Positions 15,733-26,074 are shown, counted from the stretch's first letter. The stretch: DNA of 59,115 bases from Pseudomonas guariconensis (GCF_024127895.1 NZ_JAMYBK010000026.1:1-59115); one strand, 5' to 3'. The notes: a model not told the origin generated them from the letters alone. Numbers and translations: made by a program.

Positions 15733-15760
15733 GCAGCCCAGGGCTGCTGTCCAGACCACT
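15723..15760. terminator. Hairpin spanning the glpR stop codon
   Basis: AGTGGTCTG and GCAGCCC on the left (15723-15739) pair with GGGCTGC and CAGACCACT on the right (15741-15760). The long stem starts inside the last codons of glpR. No clear T-run follows, so it may protect the 3' end rather than terminate. Confidence 0.55.
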
Positions 15761-15835
15761 CGCGCTCCTTCTCAAGGGCGCTGGGGCTGCCTTGCAGCCC
15801 CCAAACGGCAACTGCCTCACCGCAAAGCGCCAACC

Positions 15836-15945
15836 TTATGTTCGATAATGTTCATTTTCTTGTCATCTGATCAGCTTTTCCTATAAGGACTGACTGGCGA
15901 CAGGCGTTTCATTGCGCTAGTATTTTCGAAAACGAACATAAATGT
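15836..15945. promoter_or_regulatory. glpD regulatory region with GlpR operators
   Basis: A perfect TTCGAAAACGAA (TTCG-N4-CGAA, 15925-15936) sits within TATT and CATA flanks, about 50 bp before the glpD start. A second, half-matching site (ATGTTCGATAATGTTCAT, 15839-15856) lies about 85 bp further upstream. GlpR binding at both would repress glpD. No clear sigma-70 hexamers stand out between them. Confidence 0.6.
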
Positions 15946-15983
15946 TCACATTCGATATGAACAGCACTCCCGGAGGCCTTGCC

Positions 15984-17522
15984 GTGTCACAGCCCGCTTC
16001 GTCCTTGCTCCCCCTCGCCGATTGCTACGACCTCGCCGTGATCGGCGGCGGTATCAATGGCGTGGGCATCGCCGCCGACGCGGCCGGGCGCGGCCTGAAG
16101 GTATTGCTCTGCGAAAAGGACGACCTCGCCAGTCACACCTCGTCGGCCAGCAGCAAGCTGATCCACGGCGGCCTGCGTTACCTGGAGCACTACGAGTTCC
16201 GCCTGGTCCGCGAGGCGCTGGCCGAGCGCGAGGTGCTGCTCGCCAAGGCGCCGCACATCGTCAAGCCGATGCGCTTCGTGTTGCCCCACCGCCCGCACCT
16301 GCGGCCGGCCTGGATGATCCGCGCCGGCCTGTTCCTCTACGACCACCTGGGCAAGCGCAAGCGCCTGGGCGCCTCGCGCAGCTTGCGCTTCGGCCCGGGC
16401 AACCCGCTCAAGCCCGCCATCACCCGCGGTTTCGAATACGCCGATTGCGCCGTCGACGACGCCCGCCTGGTGGTGCTCAATGCCATGGCCGCCCGCGAGA
16501 AAGGCGCACACATCCGCACTCGCACCCGTTGCCTGGGCGCCGAGCGGGTCGATGGCCTGTGGCAGGTAGAGCTGTCGCTCGCCGATGGCAGCCGGCAGAC
16601 CATCCGTGCCCGTGCCCTGGTCAACGCCGCCGGCCCCTGGGTCGCCAGCTTCATCAAGGACGACCTGGGGCTCGACGCGCCCTACGGCATCCGTCTGATC
16701 CAGGGCAGCCACCTGATCGTGCCGCGCCTGTACGAGGGCGAGCATGCCTATATCCTGCAGAACGAAGACCAGCGCATCGTCTTCGCCATCCCCTACCTGG
16801 AGCGCTTCACCCTGATCGGCACCACCGACCGCGAATACAGCGGCGATCCGGCCGAGGTGGCGATCACCGAGGCGGAGACCGACTACCTGCTGAAGGTGGT
16901 CAACGAGCACTTCAACCACCAGCTCGGGCGGGCCGACATCCTGCACACCTATTCCGGGGTACGGCCGCTGTGCAACGACGAATCGGACAACCCCTCGGCG
17001 GTCACCCGCGACTATACCCTGGCGTTGTCCAGCGCCGAGGGCCAGGCGCCGCTGCTGTCGGTGTTCGGCGGCAAGCTGACCACCTACCGCAAGCTGGCCG
17101 AGTCGGCCATGGCGGAACTACGGCCGTTCTTCACCCACATGCGCGACAGCTGGACCGCCAGCGCGCCCTTGCCCGGCGGCGAGCGCATGACCACCGTCCA
17201 GGCCCTGGTCGACGGCCTGCTGGCCCGCTGCAGCTGGTTGCCGGAGGATATTGCCAGGCGCTGGGTGCAAACCTACGGCAGCCGAGCCTGGCGCCTGCTC
17301 GAAGGCGTGCAGGGTCCGGAGGACCTCGGTCAGGCCATCGGCGGCGGCCTGTTCAGCCGTGAGGTGGATTACCTGTGCAGCGAGGAATGGGCGATCAGCG
17401 CCGACGATATCCTCTGGCGCCGTACCAAGCTGGGTCTGTTCACCAGCCAGGCCGAGCAGCAGGGGCTGCGCGAGTACCTGCAGCGTGCCGAGTCGAACCG
17501 TGCGCGCGTGCGTGCGGCCTGA
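15984..17522 (+). CDS. glpD: Aerobic glycerol-3-phosphate dehydrogenase
   Basis: FAD-dependent enzyme at the inner membrane that oxidises glycerol 3-phosphate to dihydroxyacetone phosphate and feeds electrons to quinone. The FAD-binding DLAVIGGGINGVGIAADAAG lies near residues 14-33, followed by the family block SSASSKLIHGGLRYLEHYEFRLV in two parts, and the C-terminal GGKLTTYRKLAE. GTG at 15984 is chosen as start because GGAGG lies 7 nt upstream and it gives 512 residues, the length known for P. aeruginosa. ATGs at 15942 and 15957 are upstream alternatives. With glpFK it completes glycerol entry into central metabolism. Confidence 0.94.
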   Translation: MSQPASSLLPLADCYDLAVIGGGINGVGIAADAAGRGLKVLLCEKDDLASHTSSASSKLIHGGLRYLEHYEFRLVREALAEREVLLAKAPHIVKPMRFVLPHRPHLRPAWMIRAGLFLYDHLGKRKRLGASRSLRFGPGNPLKPAITRGFEYADCAVDDARLVVLNAMAAREKGAHIRTRTRCLGAERVDGLWQVELSLADGSRQTIRARALVNAAGPWVASFIKDDLGLDAPYGIRLIQGSHLIVPRLYEGEHAYILQNEDQRIVFAIPYLERFTLIGTTDREYSGDPAEVAITEAETDYLLKVVNEHFNHQLGRADILHTYSGVRPLCNDESDNPSAVTRDYTLALSSAEGQAPLLSVFGGKLTTYRKLAESAMAELRPFFTHMRDSWTASAPLPGGERMTTVQALVDGLLARCSWLPEDIARRWVQTYGSRAWRLLEGVQGPEDLGQAIGGGLFSREVDYLCSEEWAISADDILWRRTKLGLFTSQAEQQGLREYLQRAESNRARVRAA

Positions 17523-17551
17523 GCCTGGCCTGGACCTGCTTCTGCCAATAG

Positions 17552-17674
17552 AGCTGCTTTGCAGCCCATCGCCGGCAAACCGACTCCACACAGGGTGGTC
17601 GCGCCGTTCTTGAGATCGGTGCCGAACCTGGGAGCCGGCTTGCCGGCGATGGAGCGTGAAGCGGCCCCGAATGG
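17552..17674. repeat. REP doublet, spacer class II
   Basis: Facing REPs (ATCGCCGGCAAACCGACTCC and GGGAGCCGGCTTGCCGGCGA) around a spacer containing CGCGCCGTTCTTGAGATCGG. The same spacer, inverted, recurs in the doublet at 43854-43970, so the pair seems to have spread as one unit. Confidence 0.7.
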
Positions 17675-17700
17675 CAGGCCTGCACACAACCGCCAACCCG

Positions 17701-17745
17701 TTCGGATTCCCGAACGGCTCACACCCATCCATTCGGAAATCCGTA
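17701..17745. promoter_or_regulatory. AauR binding sites upstream of aatJ
   Basis: TTCGG-ATTC-CCGAA at 17701-17714 is a perfect TTCGG-N4-CCGAA palindrome, the motif reported for AauR of P. putida. A second copy, TTCGG-AAAT-CCGTA (17732-17745), has two mismatches. They lie about 80-120 bp upstream of the sigma-54 promoter, as expected for an enhancer-binding protein. Confidence 0.75.
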
Positions 17746-17821
17746 CACAAACATTCCCTGGAAAACCGTCAGAAAAGATTAATCCCCAGTATTTACGCGG
17801 CGTTATGATCAGTATCAGGGC

Positions 17822-17838
17822 TTGGCATGAGTCATGCT
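17822..17838 (+). promoter_or_regulatory. Sigma-54 promoter of aatJ
   Basis: TTGGCATGAGTCATGCT has the -24 GG (17824-17825) and -12 GC (17836-17837) exactly 10 nt apart and matches YTGGCACG-N4-TTGCW at most positions. It is 100 bp before the aatJ start and downstream of the AauR boxes. Confidence 0.8.
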
Positions 17839-17937
17839 CTACACTTGGTAGCCGAATGCACACCGCTTCATGCTGTATTCGTTGAACGAAGAGTCCGCCA
17901 ACGGCTCCATAAAAAAAACAACGTCGAGGAAAATTTG

Positions 17938-18855
17938 ATGCGCATCGTTCGTCATCTGTTGGGCGCCGCCATCGCGGCCGCGGTCATCGCTTCGCCAGTC
18001 ATGGCCGAGGAACTGACCGGCACCCTGAAGAAGATCAAGGACTCGGGGACCATCACCCTGGGGCACCGCGACTCCTCCATTCCGTTTTCCTACCTGGCCG
18101 GCAAGCCACAACCCGTGGGCTACTCCCACGACATCCAGCTGGCCGTCGTCGAGCACCTGAAAAAGCAACTGGGCACCGACATCAAGGTCCGCTACAATCT
18201 GGTCACCTCCCAGACCCGCATCCCGCTGGTGCAGAACGGCACCGTCGACCTGGAATGCGGCTCCACCACCAACAACGTCGAACGCCAGCAACAGGTCGGC
18301 TTCTCCGTGGGCATCTTCGAAGTCGGTACCCGCCTGCTGACCAAGGTCAAGGACGGCCAGCCGGCCTACAAGGACTTCCCGGACCTGGCCGGCAAGAACG
18401 TGGTGACCACCGCCGGCACCACCTCCGAGCGCATCCTCAAGGCGATGAACGCCGACAAGCAGATGAAGATGAACGTGATCTCCGCCAAGGACCACGGCGA
18501 AGCCTTCAACATGCTCGAAAGCGGCCGCGCCGTGGCCTTCATGATGGACGATGCCCTGCTCGCCGGCGAAATGGCCAAGGCACGCAAGCCTGCCGACTGG
18601 GTCATCACCGGTACCCCGCAGTCCTACGAGATCTACGGCTGCATGGTGCGCAAGGGTGACGAGGCGTTCAAGAAAGCGGTCGACGAGGCGATCGTGGAGT
18701 ACTACAAGTCGGGCGAGATCAACAAGACCTACGAGAAGTGGTTCCAGCAACCGATCCCGCCAAAAGGCCTGAACCTGAACTTCCCGATGAGCGAAGAGCT
18801 GAAGAAGCTGATCGCCGAGCCGACCGACAAGGCAGCGGACGAAAAGCAGTCCTGA
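17938..18855 (+). CDS. aatJ: Acidic amino acid ABC transporter, binding protein
   Basis: Periplasmic glutamate/aspartate-binding protein of the family 3 solute-binding class. It is 305 residues with a signal peptide (MRIVRHLLGAAIAAAVIASP, cleavage near VMA|EE). The mature part has the DSSIPFSYLAGKPQPVGYSHDI ligand segment in two parts, TRIPLVQNGTVDLECGSTTN, and the NKTYEKWFQQPIPPKG C-terminal stretch typical of GltI/AatJ. The start at 17938 follows GAGGAAAATTTG; the longer frame from 17827 would begin inside the sigma-54 promoter. It is expressed from the AauR/sigma-54 promoter and separated from the permease genes by a 12-bp hairpin. Confidence 0.95.
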   Translation: MRIVRHLLGAAIAAAVIASPVMAEELTGTLKKIKDSGTITLGHRDSSIPFSYLAGKPQPVGYSHDIQLAVVEHLKKQLGTDIKVRYNLVTSQTRIPLVQNGTVDLECGSTTNNVERQQQVGFSVGIFEVGTRLLTKVKDGQPAYKDFPDLAGKNVVTTAGTTSERILKAMNADKQMKMNVISAKDHGEAFNMLESGRAVAFMMDDALLAGEMAKARKPADWVITGTPQSYEIYGCMVRKGDEAFKKAVDEAIVEYYKSGEINKTYEKWFQQPIPPKGLNLNFPMSEELKKLIAEPTDKAADEKQS

Positions 18856-18928
18856 CCCCTGAACGTGGCCCGTGGCTCACCTCGAGCGCGAATTAACCCG
18901 ACGGGCCACTCGTTAGTGTCTAACCTTT

Positions 18929-18957
18929 CATCCGAGGGCGCATACCGCCCTCGGATG
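18929..18957 (+). terminator. Intercistronic hairpin between aatJ and aatQ
   Basis: CATCCGAGGGCG and CGCCCTCGGATG form a perfect 12-bp stem with a 5-nt loop (18941-18945), without a T-run. Such hairpins after binding-protein genes usually give partial termination or 3'-end protection, raising binding protein over permease. Confidence 0.7.
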
Positions 18958-18999
18958 TTCGAAGGTGCCCGTGAAACAACCGTCTGAGGGGAAATCCCG

Positions 19000-19746
19000 A
19001 TGAATTACAACTGGGACTGGGGCGTGTTCTTCAAGTCCACCGGCGTGGGCAGCGAAACCTACCTGGACTGGTACCTCACCGGCCTGGGATGGACCATCGC
19101 CATCGCCGTCTCCGCCTGGATCATCGCACTGCTGCTGGGCTCCATACTCGGCGTCATGCGCACCGTGCCGAACCGCCTGGTGGCCGGCATCGCCACCGCC
19201 TACGTGGAGCTGTTCCGCAACGTGCCGCTGCTGGTGCAGCTGTTCATCTGGTACTTCCTGGTACCGGACCTGCTGCCCGAAGGCCTGCAGGAATGGTTCA
19301 AGCAGGACCTCAACCCGACCACCTCGGCGCTGATCAGCGTGGTCATCTGCCTGGGCCTGTTCACCGCCGCGCGGGTCTGCGAACAGGTGCGTACCGGCAT
19401 CCAGGCCCTGCCGCGCGGCCAGGAAGCGGCCGCCCGTGCGATGGGCTTCAGCATGCCGCAGATCTACACCAACGTCCTGTTGCCGCAGGCGTACCGGATC
19501 ATCATTCCGCCGCTCACCTCGGAGTTCCTGAACGTGTTCAAGAACTCCTCCGTGGCCTCGTTGATCGGCCTCATGGAGCTGCTGGCCCAGACCAAGCAGA
19601 CCGCCGAGTTCTCCGCCAACCTGTTCGAGGCGTTCACCCTGGCCACCCTGATCTACTTCACCTTGAACATGGGCCTGATGCTGCTCATGCGCATGGTCGA
19701 GAAGAAAGTCTCGGTACCTGGCCTGATTTCCGTGGGAGGTAAGTAA
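19000..19746 (+). CDS. aatQ: Acidic amino acid ABC transporter, permease 1
   Basis: Inner-membrane permease subunit of the glutamate/aspartate importer (GltJ type). The 248-residue protein has about five membrane spans and the polar amino acid permease EAA loop EAAARAMGFSMPQIYTNVLLPQA (about 146-168), which docks on the ATPase AatP. TAYVELFRNVPLLVQLF is the conserved entry segment. The stop codon overlaps the aatM start by one base (TAATG), so the two permeases are translated in a coupled fashion. Confidence 0.94.
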   Translation: MNYNWDWGVFFKSTGVGSETYLDWYLTGLGWTIAIAVSAWIIALLLGSILGVMRTVPNRLVAGIATAYVELFRNVPLLVQLFIWYFLVPDLLPEGLQEWFKQDLNPTTSALISVVICLGLFTAARVCEQVRTGIQALPRGQEAAARAMGFSMPQIYTNVLLPQAYRIIIPPLTSEFLNVFKNSSVASLIGLMELLAQTKQTAEFSANLFEAFTLATLIYFTLNMGLMLLMRMVEKKVSVPGLISVGGK

Positions 19747-20417
19747 TGGACATGGATTTCACCGAGATCGTCCCGGCCCTGCCTGCGCTCTGGGAAGGCA
19801 TGCTGATGACCCTCAGGCTGATGGTCATGGGCGTGATCGGCGGCATCGTGCTGGGGACCATCCTGGCCTTGATGCGCCTGTCGTCGAGCAAGCTGCTGTC
19901 GAACATCGCCGGCGCCTACGTCAACTACTTCCGCTCCATCCCGCTGCTGCTGGTGATCACCTGGTTCTACCTGGCCGTGCCATTCGTGCTGCGCTGGATC
20001 ACCGGCGAGGACACCCCGGTCGGTGCCTTCACCTCCTGCGTGGTGGCGTTCATGATGTTCGAGGCCGCCTACTTCTGCGAAATCGTGCGGGCTGGCGTGC
20101 AATCGATCTCCAAGGGCCAGATGGGCGCCGCCCAGGCCCTGGGCATGACCTATGGCCAGACCATGCGCCTGATCATCCTGCCCCAGGCCTTCCGCAAGAT
20201 GACCCCGCTGCTGCTGCAGCAGAGCATCATCCTGTTCCAGGACACCTCGCTGGTCTACACCGTGGGCCTGGTGGACTTCCTCAATTCGGCACGCTCCAAC
20301 GGCGACATCATCGGGCGCTCCCATGAGTTCCTGATCTTCGCCGGTGTCGTCTACTTCCTCATCAGCTTCACCGCTTCGTGGCTGGTCAAGCGCCTGCAAA
20401 AAAGGATCGCCGTATGA
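19746..20417 (+). CDS. aatM: Acidic amino acid ABC transporter, permease 2
   Basis: Second permease subunit (GltK type), 223 residues. It forms the heterodimeric channel with AatQ. Conserved elements are AYVNYFRSIPLLLVITWFY (about 58-76) and the EAA-like loop SKGQMGAAQALGMTYGQTMRLIILPQA, in two parts (about 121-147). The start at 19746 overlaps the aatQ stop by one base. Its own stop overlaps the aatP ATG (ATGA at 20414), continuing the coupled operon. Confidence 0.94.
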   Translation: MDMDFTEIVPALPALWEGMLMTLRLMVMGVIGGIVLGTILALMRLSSSKLLSNIAGAYVNYFRSIPLLLVITWFYLAVPFVLRWITGEDTPVGAFTSCVVAFMMFEAAYFCEIVRAGVQSISKGQMGAAQALGMTYGQTMRLIILPQAFRKMTPLLLQQSIILFQDTSLVYTVGLVDFLNSARSNGDIIGRSHEFLIFAGVVYFLISFTASWLVKRLQKRIAV

Positions 20418-21148
20418 TTTCCATCAAGAACGTCAACAAGTGGTACGGAGACTTCCAGGTGCTGACCGACTGCAACACCGAAGTCAAGAAAGGCGAGGTG
20501 GTGGTGGTCTGCGGCCCGTCCGGCTCGGGCAAGTCCACCTTGATCAAGTGCGTCAATGCCCTCGAGCCGTTCCAGAAGGGCGACATCGTGGTCGACGGCA
20601 CCTCGATCGCCGACCCCAAGACCAACCTGCCCAAGCTGCGCTCGCGGGTCGGCATGGTGTTCCAGCACTTCGAGCTGTTCCCGCACCTGACCATCACCGA
20701 GAACCTGACCATCGCCCAACGCAAGGTGCTCGGCCGCAGCGAAGCGGAGGCCACCAAGAAAGGCCTGGCCCTGCTCGAGCGGGTCGGCCTGAGCAGCCAG
20801 GCCAAGAAGCACCCTGGCCAGCTTTCGGGGGGTCAGCAGCAACGCGTGGCGATCGCCCGCGCCCTGTCGATGGACCCGATCGTCATGCTGTTCGACGAAC
20901 CGACCTCGGCACTGGACCCGGAAATGGTCAGCGAAGTCCTGGATGTGATGGTCGAACTGGCCCATGAAGGCATGACCATGATGTGCGTGACCCACGAGAT
21001 GGGCTTTGCCCGCAAGGTCGCCAACCGGGTCATCTTCATGGACAAGGGCAACATCATCGAAGACTGCACCAAGGAAGAGTTCTTCGGCGACCAGGCCGCC
21101 CGCGACCAGCGTACCCAGCACTTCCTCAGCAAGATCCTGCAGCACTGA
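20414..21148 (+). CDS. aatP: Acidic amino acid ABC transporter, ATPase
   Basis: ATP-binding subunit (GltL type) that energises AatJQM. The 244-residue protein has Walker A GPSGSGKST (about 35-43), Q-loop VFQHFELFPHLT, signature LSGGQQQRVAIARAL (about 138-152), Walker B IVMLFDEPTSALDPE and the H-loop CVTHEMGFA. The start at 20414 (MISIKNVNKWYGDF) is coupled to aatM; the upstream frame from 20378 is a shadow. A GC hairpin at 21162-21186 separates it from aauS, which may share readthrough transcription. Confidence 0.95.
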   Translation: MISIKNVNKWYGDFQVLTDCNTEVKKGEVVVVCGPSGSGKSTLIKCVNALEPFQKGDIVVDGTSIADPKTNLPKLRSRVGMVFQHFELFPHLTITENLTIAQRKVLGRSEAEATKKGLALLERVGLSSQAKKHPGQLSGGQQQRVAIARALSMDPIVMLFDEPTSALDPEMVSEVLDVMVELAHEGMTMMCVTHEMGFARKVANRVIFMDKGNIIEDCTKEEFFGDQAARDQRTQHFLSKILQH

Positions 21149-21161
21149 GCAGGCCCCACGC

Positions 21162-21186
21162 CGCTGCCCGGCCCCGCCGGGCAGCG
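21162..21186 (+). terminator. Hairpin between aatP and aauS
   Basis: CGCTGCCCGG and CCGGGCAGCG form a perfect 10-bp stem with loop CCCCG. No T-run follows, so it probably reduces rather than stops readthrough from the transporter operon into aauSR. Confidence 0.5.
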
Positions 21187-21213
21187 GATGCTGGTGGTGA
21201 CAAGGCCACTGTG

Positions 21214-23114
21214 ATGAAATGCGACCCTTCGCTCCTTCGCCCTGCCCAGCCTGCCGTGAAATCCCGCTTGATCCGCCAGTTGCTCCTACCGCCCCTGATC
21301 ATCCTGCTGATGGTCGGCCTGGGCATGGCCGGCTACCTGGTCAGCGAGAGCAACGGCATCCGCGCCCTGAGCGAGAATGGCGAGCGCCAGCTGGAACTGC
21401 ACGCGCGCACCGTCGAGAGCGAGATCAGCAAGTACACCTACCTGCCGAGCCTGCTGGAGCTGGAAAACAGCGTCTCGCAGTTGCTCACCGACCCTGACAG
21501 CGGTTTTCGCCAGCGGGTCAACGAATACCTCGAGGGCCTGAACCGCCGCAGCCGCAGCCGGGCGATCTTCGTCCTCGACACCAACGGCCGGGTCCAGGCC
21601 ACCAGCAACTGGCGCGATGCCGACTCCTTCCTCGGCGAGGACCTGTCGTTCCGTGCCTATTTCCAGGATGCCGTGCGCGGCGAGCCTGGGCGCTTCTATG
21701 GCATCGGCAGCACCACCGGCGAGGCCGGCTACTACCTGGCCCACGGCCTGGAGGAGCATGGCAAGATCATCGGCGTGGCGGTGATCAAGGTCCGCCTGGA
21801 CACCCTCGAGGAGCGCTGGCAACGCGCCCGCCTGGAGGCGTTCGTCAGCGACGAGAACGGCATCATCATCCTCTCCAGCGATCCGGCCCGCCGCCTCAAG
21901 TCGGTGCGCCCGCTGACCCCGCAGATCAAGGAGCGCCTGGCGCGCAGCCTGCAGTACTACTGGTGGCCGCTGAACGAGTTGCAGCCCCTGGCTCGCGAAA
22001 CCCTGGCCGATGGCGTCGAGAAGCTGACCTTCCCGGCCAACAGCGAGAACGGCCGCAGCAAGCCCCACGAGGTGGCCTACCTGACCCAGACCCGGCGCCT
22101 GGCCGACACCCCCTGGCATTTCACCCTGCTCACTCCGCTGCAGGACCTGCACCGCGAATCCACGGTGCAGGGCATCCTGGTGGGCGCGGCCTTCGCCTTG
22201 CTGGCCATCCTGGCGATCGCCTGGAACGAGCGCCGCAAGGTGATCGCCACCCGCCTGGCCGCCCGCGAGGCCTTGGAAGAGGCCAACAGCCAGCTGGAGC
22301 GGCGGATCGCCGAGCGTACCGCGGACCTTCGCGCCAGCAACGAGCGGCTCAAGGGCCAGATCCGCGAGCGCCGGCATGCCGAACAGACCCTGCGCCACGC
22401 CCAGGACGAACTGGTCCAGGCCGGCAAGCTGGCGGCCATCGGGCAGATGTCCACCAGCATCGCCCACGAATTGAACCAGCCCCTGGCGGCCCTGCGTACC
22501 CTGTCCGGCAATACCGTGCGTTTTCTCGAGCGCGGTGCCCTGGAGACCGCCAGCACCAACCTGCGCACCATGAACGACCTGATCGACCGCATGGGCCGCA
22601 TCACCGCCAGCCTGCGCTCGTTCGCCCGCCGCGGCGACGACAGCGGCCAGGCCTCGCTGGCCAAAGCGGTGGAGGCCACCTTGCAGGTGCTGGGTAACCG
22701 CATCGCCAGCTGCCACCTGCAGTTGCACAGCCAGTTCGACGACCAGCGGCTGGCCATCGACCAGACCCGCCTGGAGCAGATCCTGGTCAACCTGATCGGC
22801 AACGCCCTGGACGCCATGGCCGGCCAGCCTCAGCCGCAGTTGTGGCTGGAAGGCGAACCGCAGGGCGACAAGTACCGCCTGCGGGTGCGCGACAACGGCC
22901 ACGGCATCGATGCCGAGGCACGCAAGCACCTGTTCGAACCCTTCTTCACCACCAAACCGGGCGAGCACGGCCTGGGCCTGGGCCTGACCCTGTCGGCGAG
23001 CCTCGCCGCCGCCGCCAAGGGCACCCTGGGCGTCGAGCATCCCGCCAGCGGCGGCACCGCCTTCGTCCTCGCCCTGCCCCTGGTCACGCCCCCAACCGAA
23101 TTGGCTGAGCCTCT

Positions 23115-23118
<4 letters not shown>
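21214..23118 (+). CDS. aauS: Sensor histidine kinase AauS
   Basis: Membrane sensor kinase of the DctB type that detects acidic amino acids and phosphorylates AauR. It is 634 residues from ATG 21214. TM1 lies about 22-44 (LLLPPLIILLMVGLGMAGYL), a periplasmic dCache-like sensor domain covers about 45-315, TM2 is about 318-338 (GILVGAAFALLAILAIAW), then a coiled coil. The H-box AHELNQPLAALRTL has the phosphorylated histidine near 418, and N, G1 and G2 boxes (LIGNALDAM, DNGHGI, EHGLGLGLTLS) follow. GTG at 21256 is an alternative start. The gene overlaps aauR by 4 bp. Confidence 0.92.
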
Positions 23119-24440
<1,322 letters not shown>

Positions 24441-24456
24441 GCCGAAGGAAACCGAC

Positions 24457-24792
24457 GTGGACCTCGTACTGAAAGCCGGCCTGGGTGCCGCCGTGGTGGT
24501 GCTCCTGGCCATCCTTTCCAAGACCCGCAACTACTACATCGCAGGCCTGGTGCCGTTGTTCCCGACCTTTGCCCTGATCGCCCACTACATCGTGGGCAAG
24601 GGGCGACCGCTGGCGGACCTGAAGACCACCATCCTGTTCGGCATGTGGTCGATCATTCCCTATTTCGTCTACCTGGCGGCGCTGTACCTGTTGGTCGACC
24701 GGATGCGCCTGGAGACCTCGCTGGCCCTGGCCACGCTGGCCTGGCTGGTGGCGGCGACCGTGCTGGTGACACTGTGGATGCGCTTTCACTGA
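24457..24792 (+). CDS. glpM: Membrane protein GlpM
   Basis: Small integral membrane protein of 111 residues with about four hydrophobic segments and the conserved stretch YYIAGLVPLFPTFALIAHYI. It resembles GlpM of P. aeruginosa, which was linked to alginate production; its biochemical role is not known. In P. aeruginosa glpM directly follows glpD, whereas here the aat-aau block lies between them and glpM starts 16 bp after aauR, so it is probably read with aauSR. Family assignment rests on sequence similarity and location. Confidence 0.85.
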   Translation: MDLVLKAGLGAAVVVLLAILSKTRNYYIAGLVPLFPTFALIAHYIVGKGRPLADLKTTILFGMWSIIPYFVYLAALYLLVDRMRLETSLALATLAWLVAATVLVTLWMRFH

Positions 24793-24811
24793 GACTGGTC
24801 GCGTCTGTACC

Positions 24812-24863
24812 GGCCCCATCGCCGGCAGCCCCGAAAATGACAACCCGCCGCTTAACTGACCGG
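24812..24863. repeat. Truncated REP/arm fragment
   Basis: A short REP remnant (CCCCATCGCCGGCAG) fused to the right-hand arm of the 194-bp element (GCCCCGAAAATGACAA ... CCGCTTAACTGACCGG). Spacer, second REP and left arm are missing. It lies between convergent glpM and the hydrolase gene. Confidence 0.7.
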
Positions 24864-24881
24864 CCTCGAGACGGTGCAGCG

Positions 24882-25877
24882 TCAAAGCCTGGCAAGGTGG
24901 GTCAGGTCTTCACGATGCGCCTTCAGGTAAGGCAGCACCGCCCCCAGCAACGGCGCCTTGAACGGCTCCTGGAAGCGATGGGCCAAACCCGGGATCAGCC
25001 GCAGCTGGCTCCCCCGGATATGCGCAGCCAGGTGCACCCCATGCATCACCGGCAACAGCGGGTCGGCCGTGCCATGCACCACCAGCGTGGGTACGCGCAA
25101 CTGGTTGAGCAGCGCCACCCGGCTCGGCTCGGCGAGGATCGCCATGATCTGGCGCTTCACCCCTTCCGGGTTGAAGGCCCGGTCGTAGGCCATCGCCGCC
25201 TGGTGCAGCAGGGCCGCACGGTCATCGGCGACCTCGGGGCTGCCCAAGGCCGCCAGCAGGTCGGCCTGGTGCTCGATGGCCAGCGCCCGGTTCGGCGCAT
25301 CGCGGCGCGCCAACAGTTGCACCAACGCAGGGCTGGGCGCCGGCAGGCCCTCGGCGCCCGAGCTGGACATGACCAGGGTCAGGCTGCGCACACGCCCGGG
25401 CGCCATGGCCGCCAGGTGCTGGGCGATCATCCCGCCCATGCTCACCCCCAGCACATGGAACCGCTCGACCCCGAGTGCATCCATCAGGCGCAAACCGTCC
25501 CCGGCCATGTCGGTCAGCGTATAGGGCGCAGCCACTGGCAGCCCCAGGCGGTAGCGCAACAGCTCGACCGTCAAGTTGGCCGAGGCCGGCAGTTGGTTCC
25601 AGCGCGACAGGCCGACATCCCGATTGTCGTAGCGAATCACCCGAAAGCCCTGGCGACACAGGGCCTCGACCACGTCGTCGGGCCAGTGGATCAATTGTCC
25701 GCCCAGGCCCATGACCAGCAGCAAGGCAGGGTCCGACGGTGCACCGACGCTCTGGTACACCAGGCTCAGTTCGCCCAGCTCGGCCCGTTGCACCGGCACC
25801 TGGGCGTCGCAGCGCTGAACGGCGAAGCTGGCCGGCACGCTACACAGCAAGAAGAAGAAAACCAGTAAAACCCGCAT
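24882..25877 (-). CDS. Exported alpha/beta hydrolase
   Basis: Serine hydrolase of the alpha/beta fold, 331 residues, substrate unknown. An N-terminal signal peptide (MRVLLVFFFLLCSVPASFA) sends it to the periplasm. The oxyanion segment LLVMGLGGQLIHWPD, nucleophile elbow GVSMGG (about residue 145), acid in VHGTADPLLP and a C-terminal histidine in LAHRFQEPF give a complete catalytic triad. The start at 25877 is chosen because it opens the signal peptide; the frame extends upstream to 26171 into the metR region without support. It is divergent from metR, the arrangement I recall from P. aeruginosa. Confidence 0.85.
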   Translation of the reverse strand: MRVLLVFFFLLCSVPASFAVQRCDAQVPVQRAELGELSLVYQSVGAPSDPALLLVMGLGGQLIHWPDDVVEALCRQGFRVIRYDNRDVGLSRWNQLPASANLTVELLRYRLGLPVAAPYTLTDMAGDGLRLMDALGVERFHVLGVSMGGMIAQHLAAMAPGRVRSLTLVMSSSGAEGLPAPSPALVQLLARRDAPNRALAIEHQADLLAALGSPEVADDRAALLHQAAMAYDRAFNPEGVKRQIMAILAEPSRVALLNQLRVPTLVVHGTADPLLPVMHGVHLAAHIRGSQLRLIPGLAHRFQEPFKAPLLGAVLPYLKAHREDLTHLARL

Positions 25878-26074
25878 GAAAAGAAACACCAGAATGCAAA
25901 TCCCCAGTAGAGCGCGAGTCTGATGAAATTCATGCGGGCGCGCTGCCACAGTTGCGTGACAGTTTGATGAATGGCGCCGAGCGGTCAGCGGGCGTTGCCA
26001 GTCGACAGCACCTGCAACATGAGGGAAACTCAACACCCTGTATTTTTTACCAAGTGTTTCCCCGGAGTGCTGCA
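25878..26074. other. Divergent intergenic region, hydrolase/metR
   Basis: About 197 bp holding both promoters. The only clear symmetrical motif is ATGAAATTCAT (25922-25932), a perfect 11-nt palindrome. It is not spaced like the canonical MetR site (TGAA-N5-TTCA) but is the best candidate operator here. Confidence 0.35.

Noticed and set aside
15839..15856. A second full GlpR operator before glpD
   Set aside because: Only the left half matches TTCG-N4-CGAA; the right half does not, so it is mentioned as a half-site and not counted as a separate operator.
25922..25932. MetR box in the metR-hydrolase intergenic region
   Set aside because: The palindrome ATGAAATTCAT has the wrong spacing for TGAA-N5-TTCA, so MetR autoregulation is not claimed.
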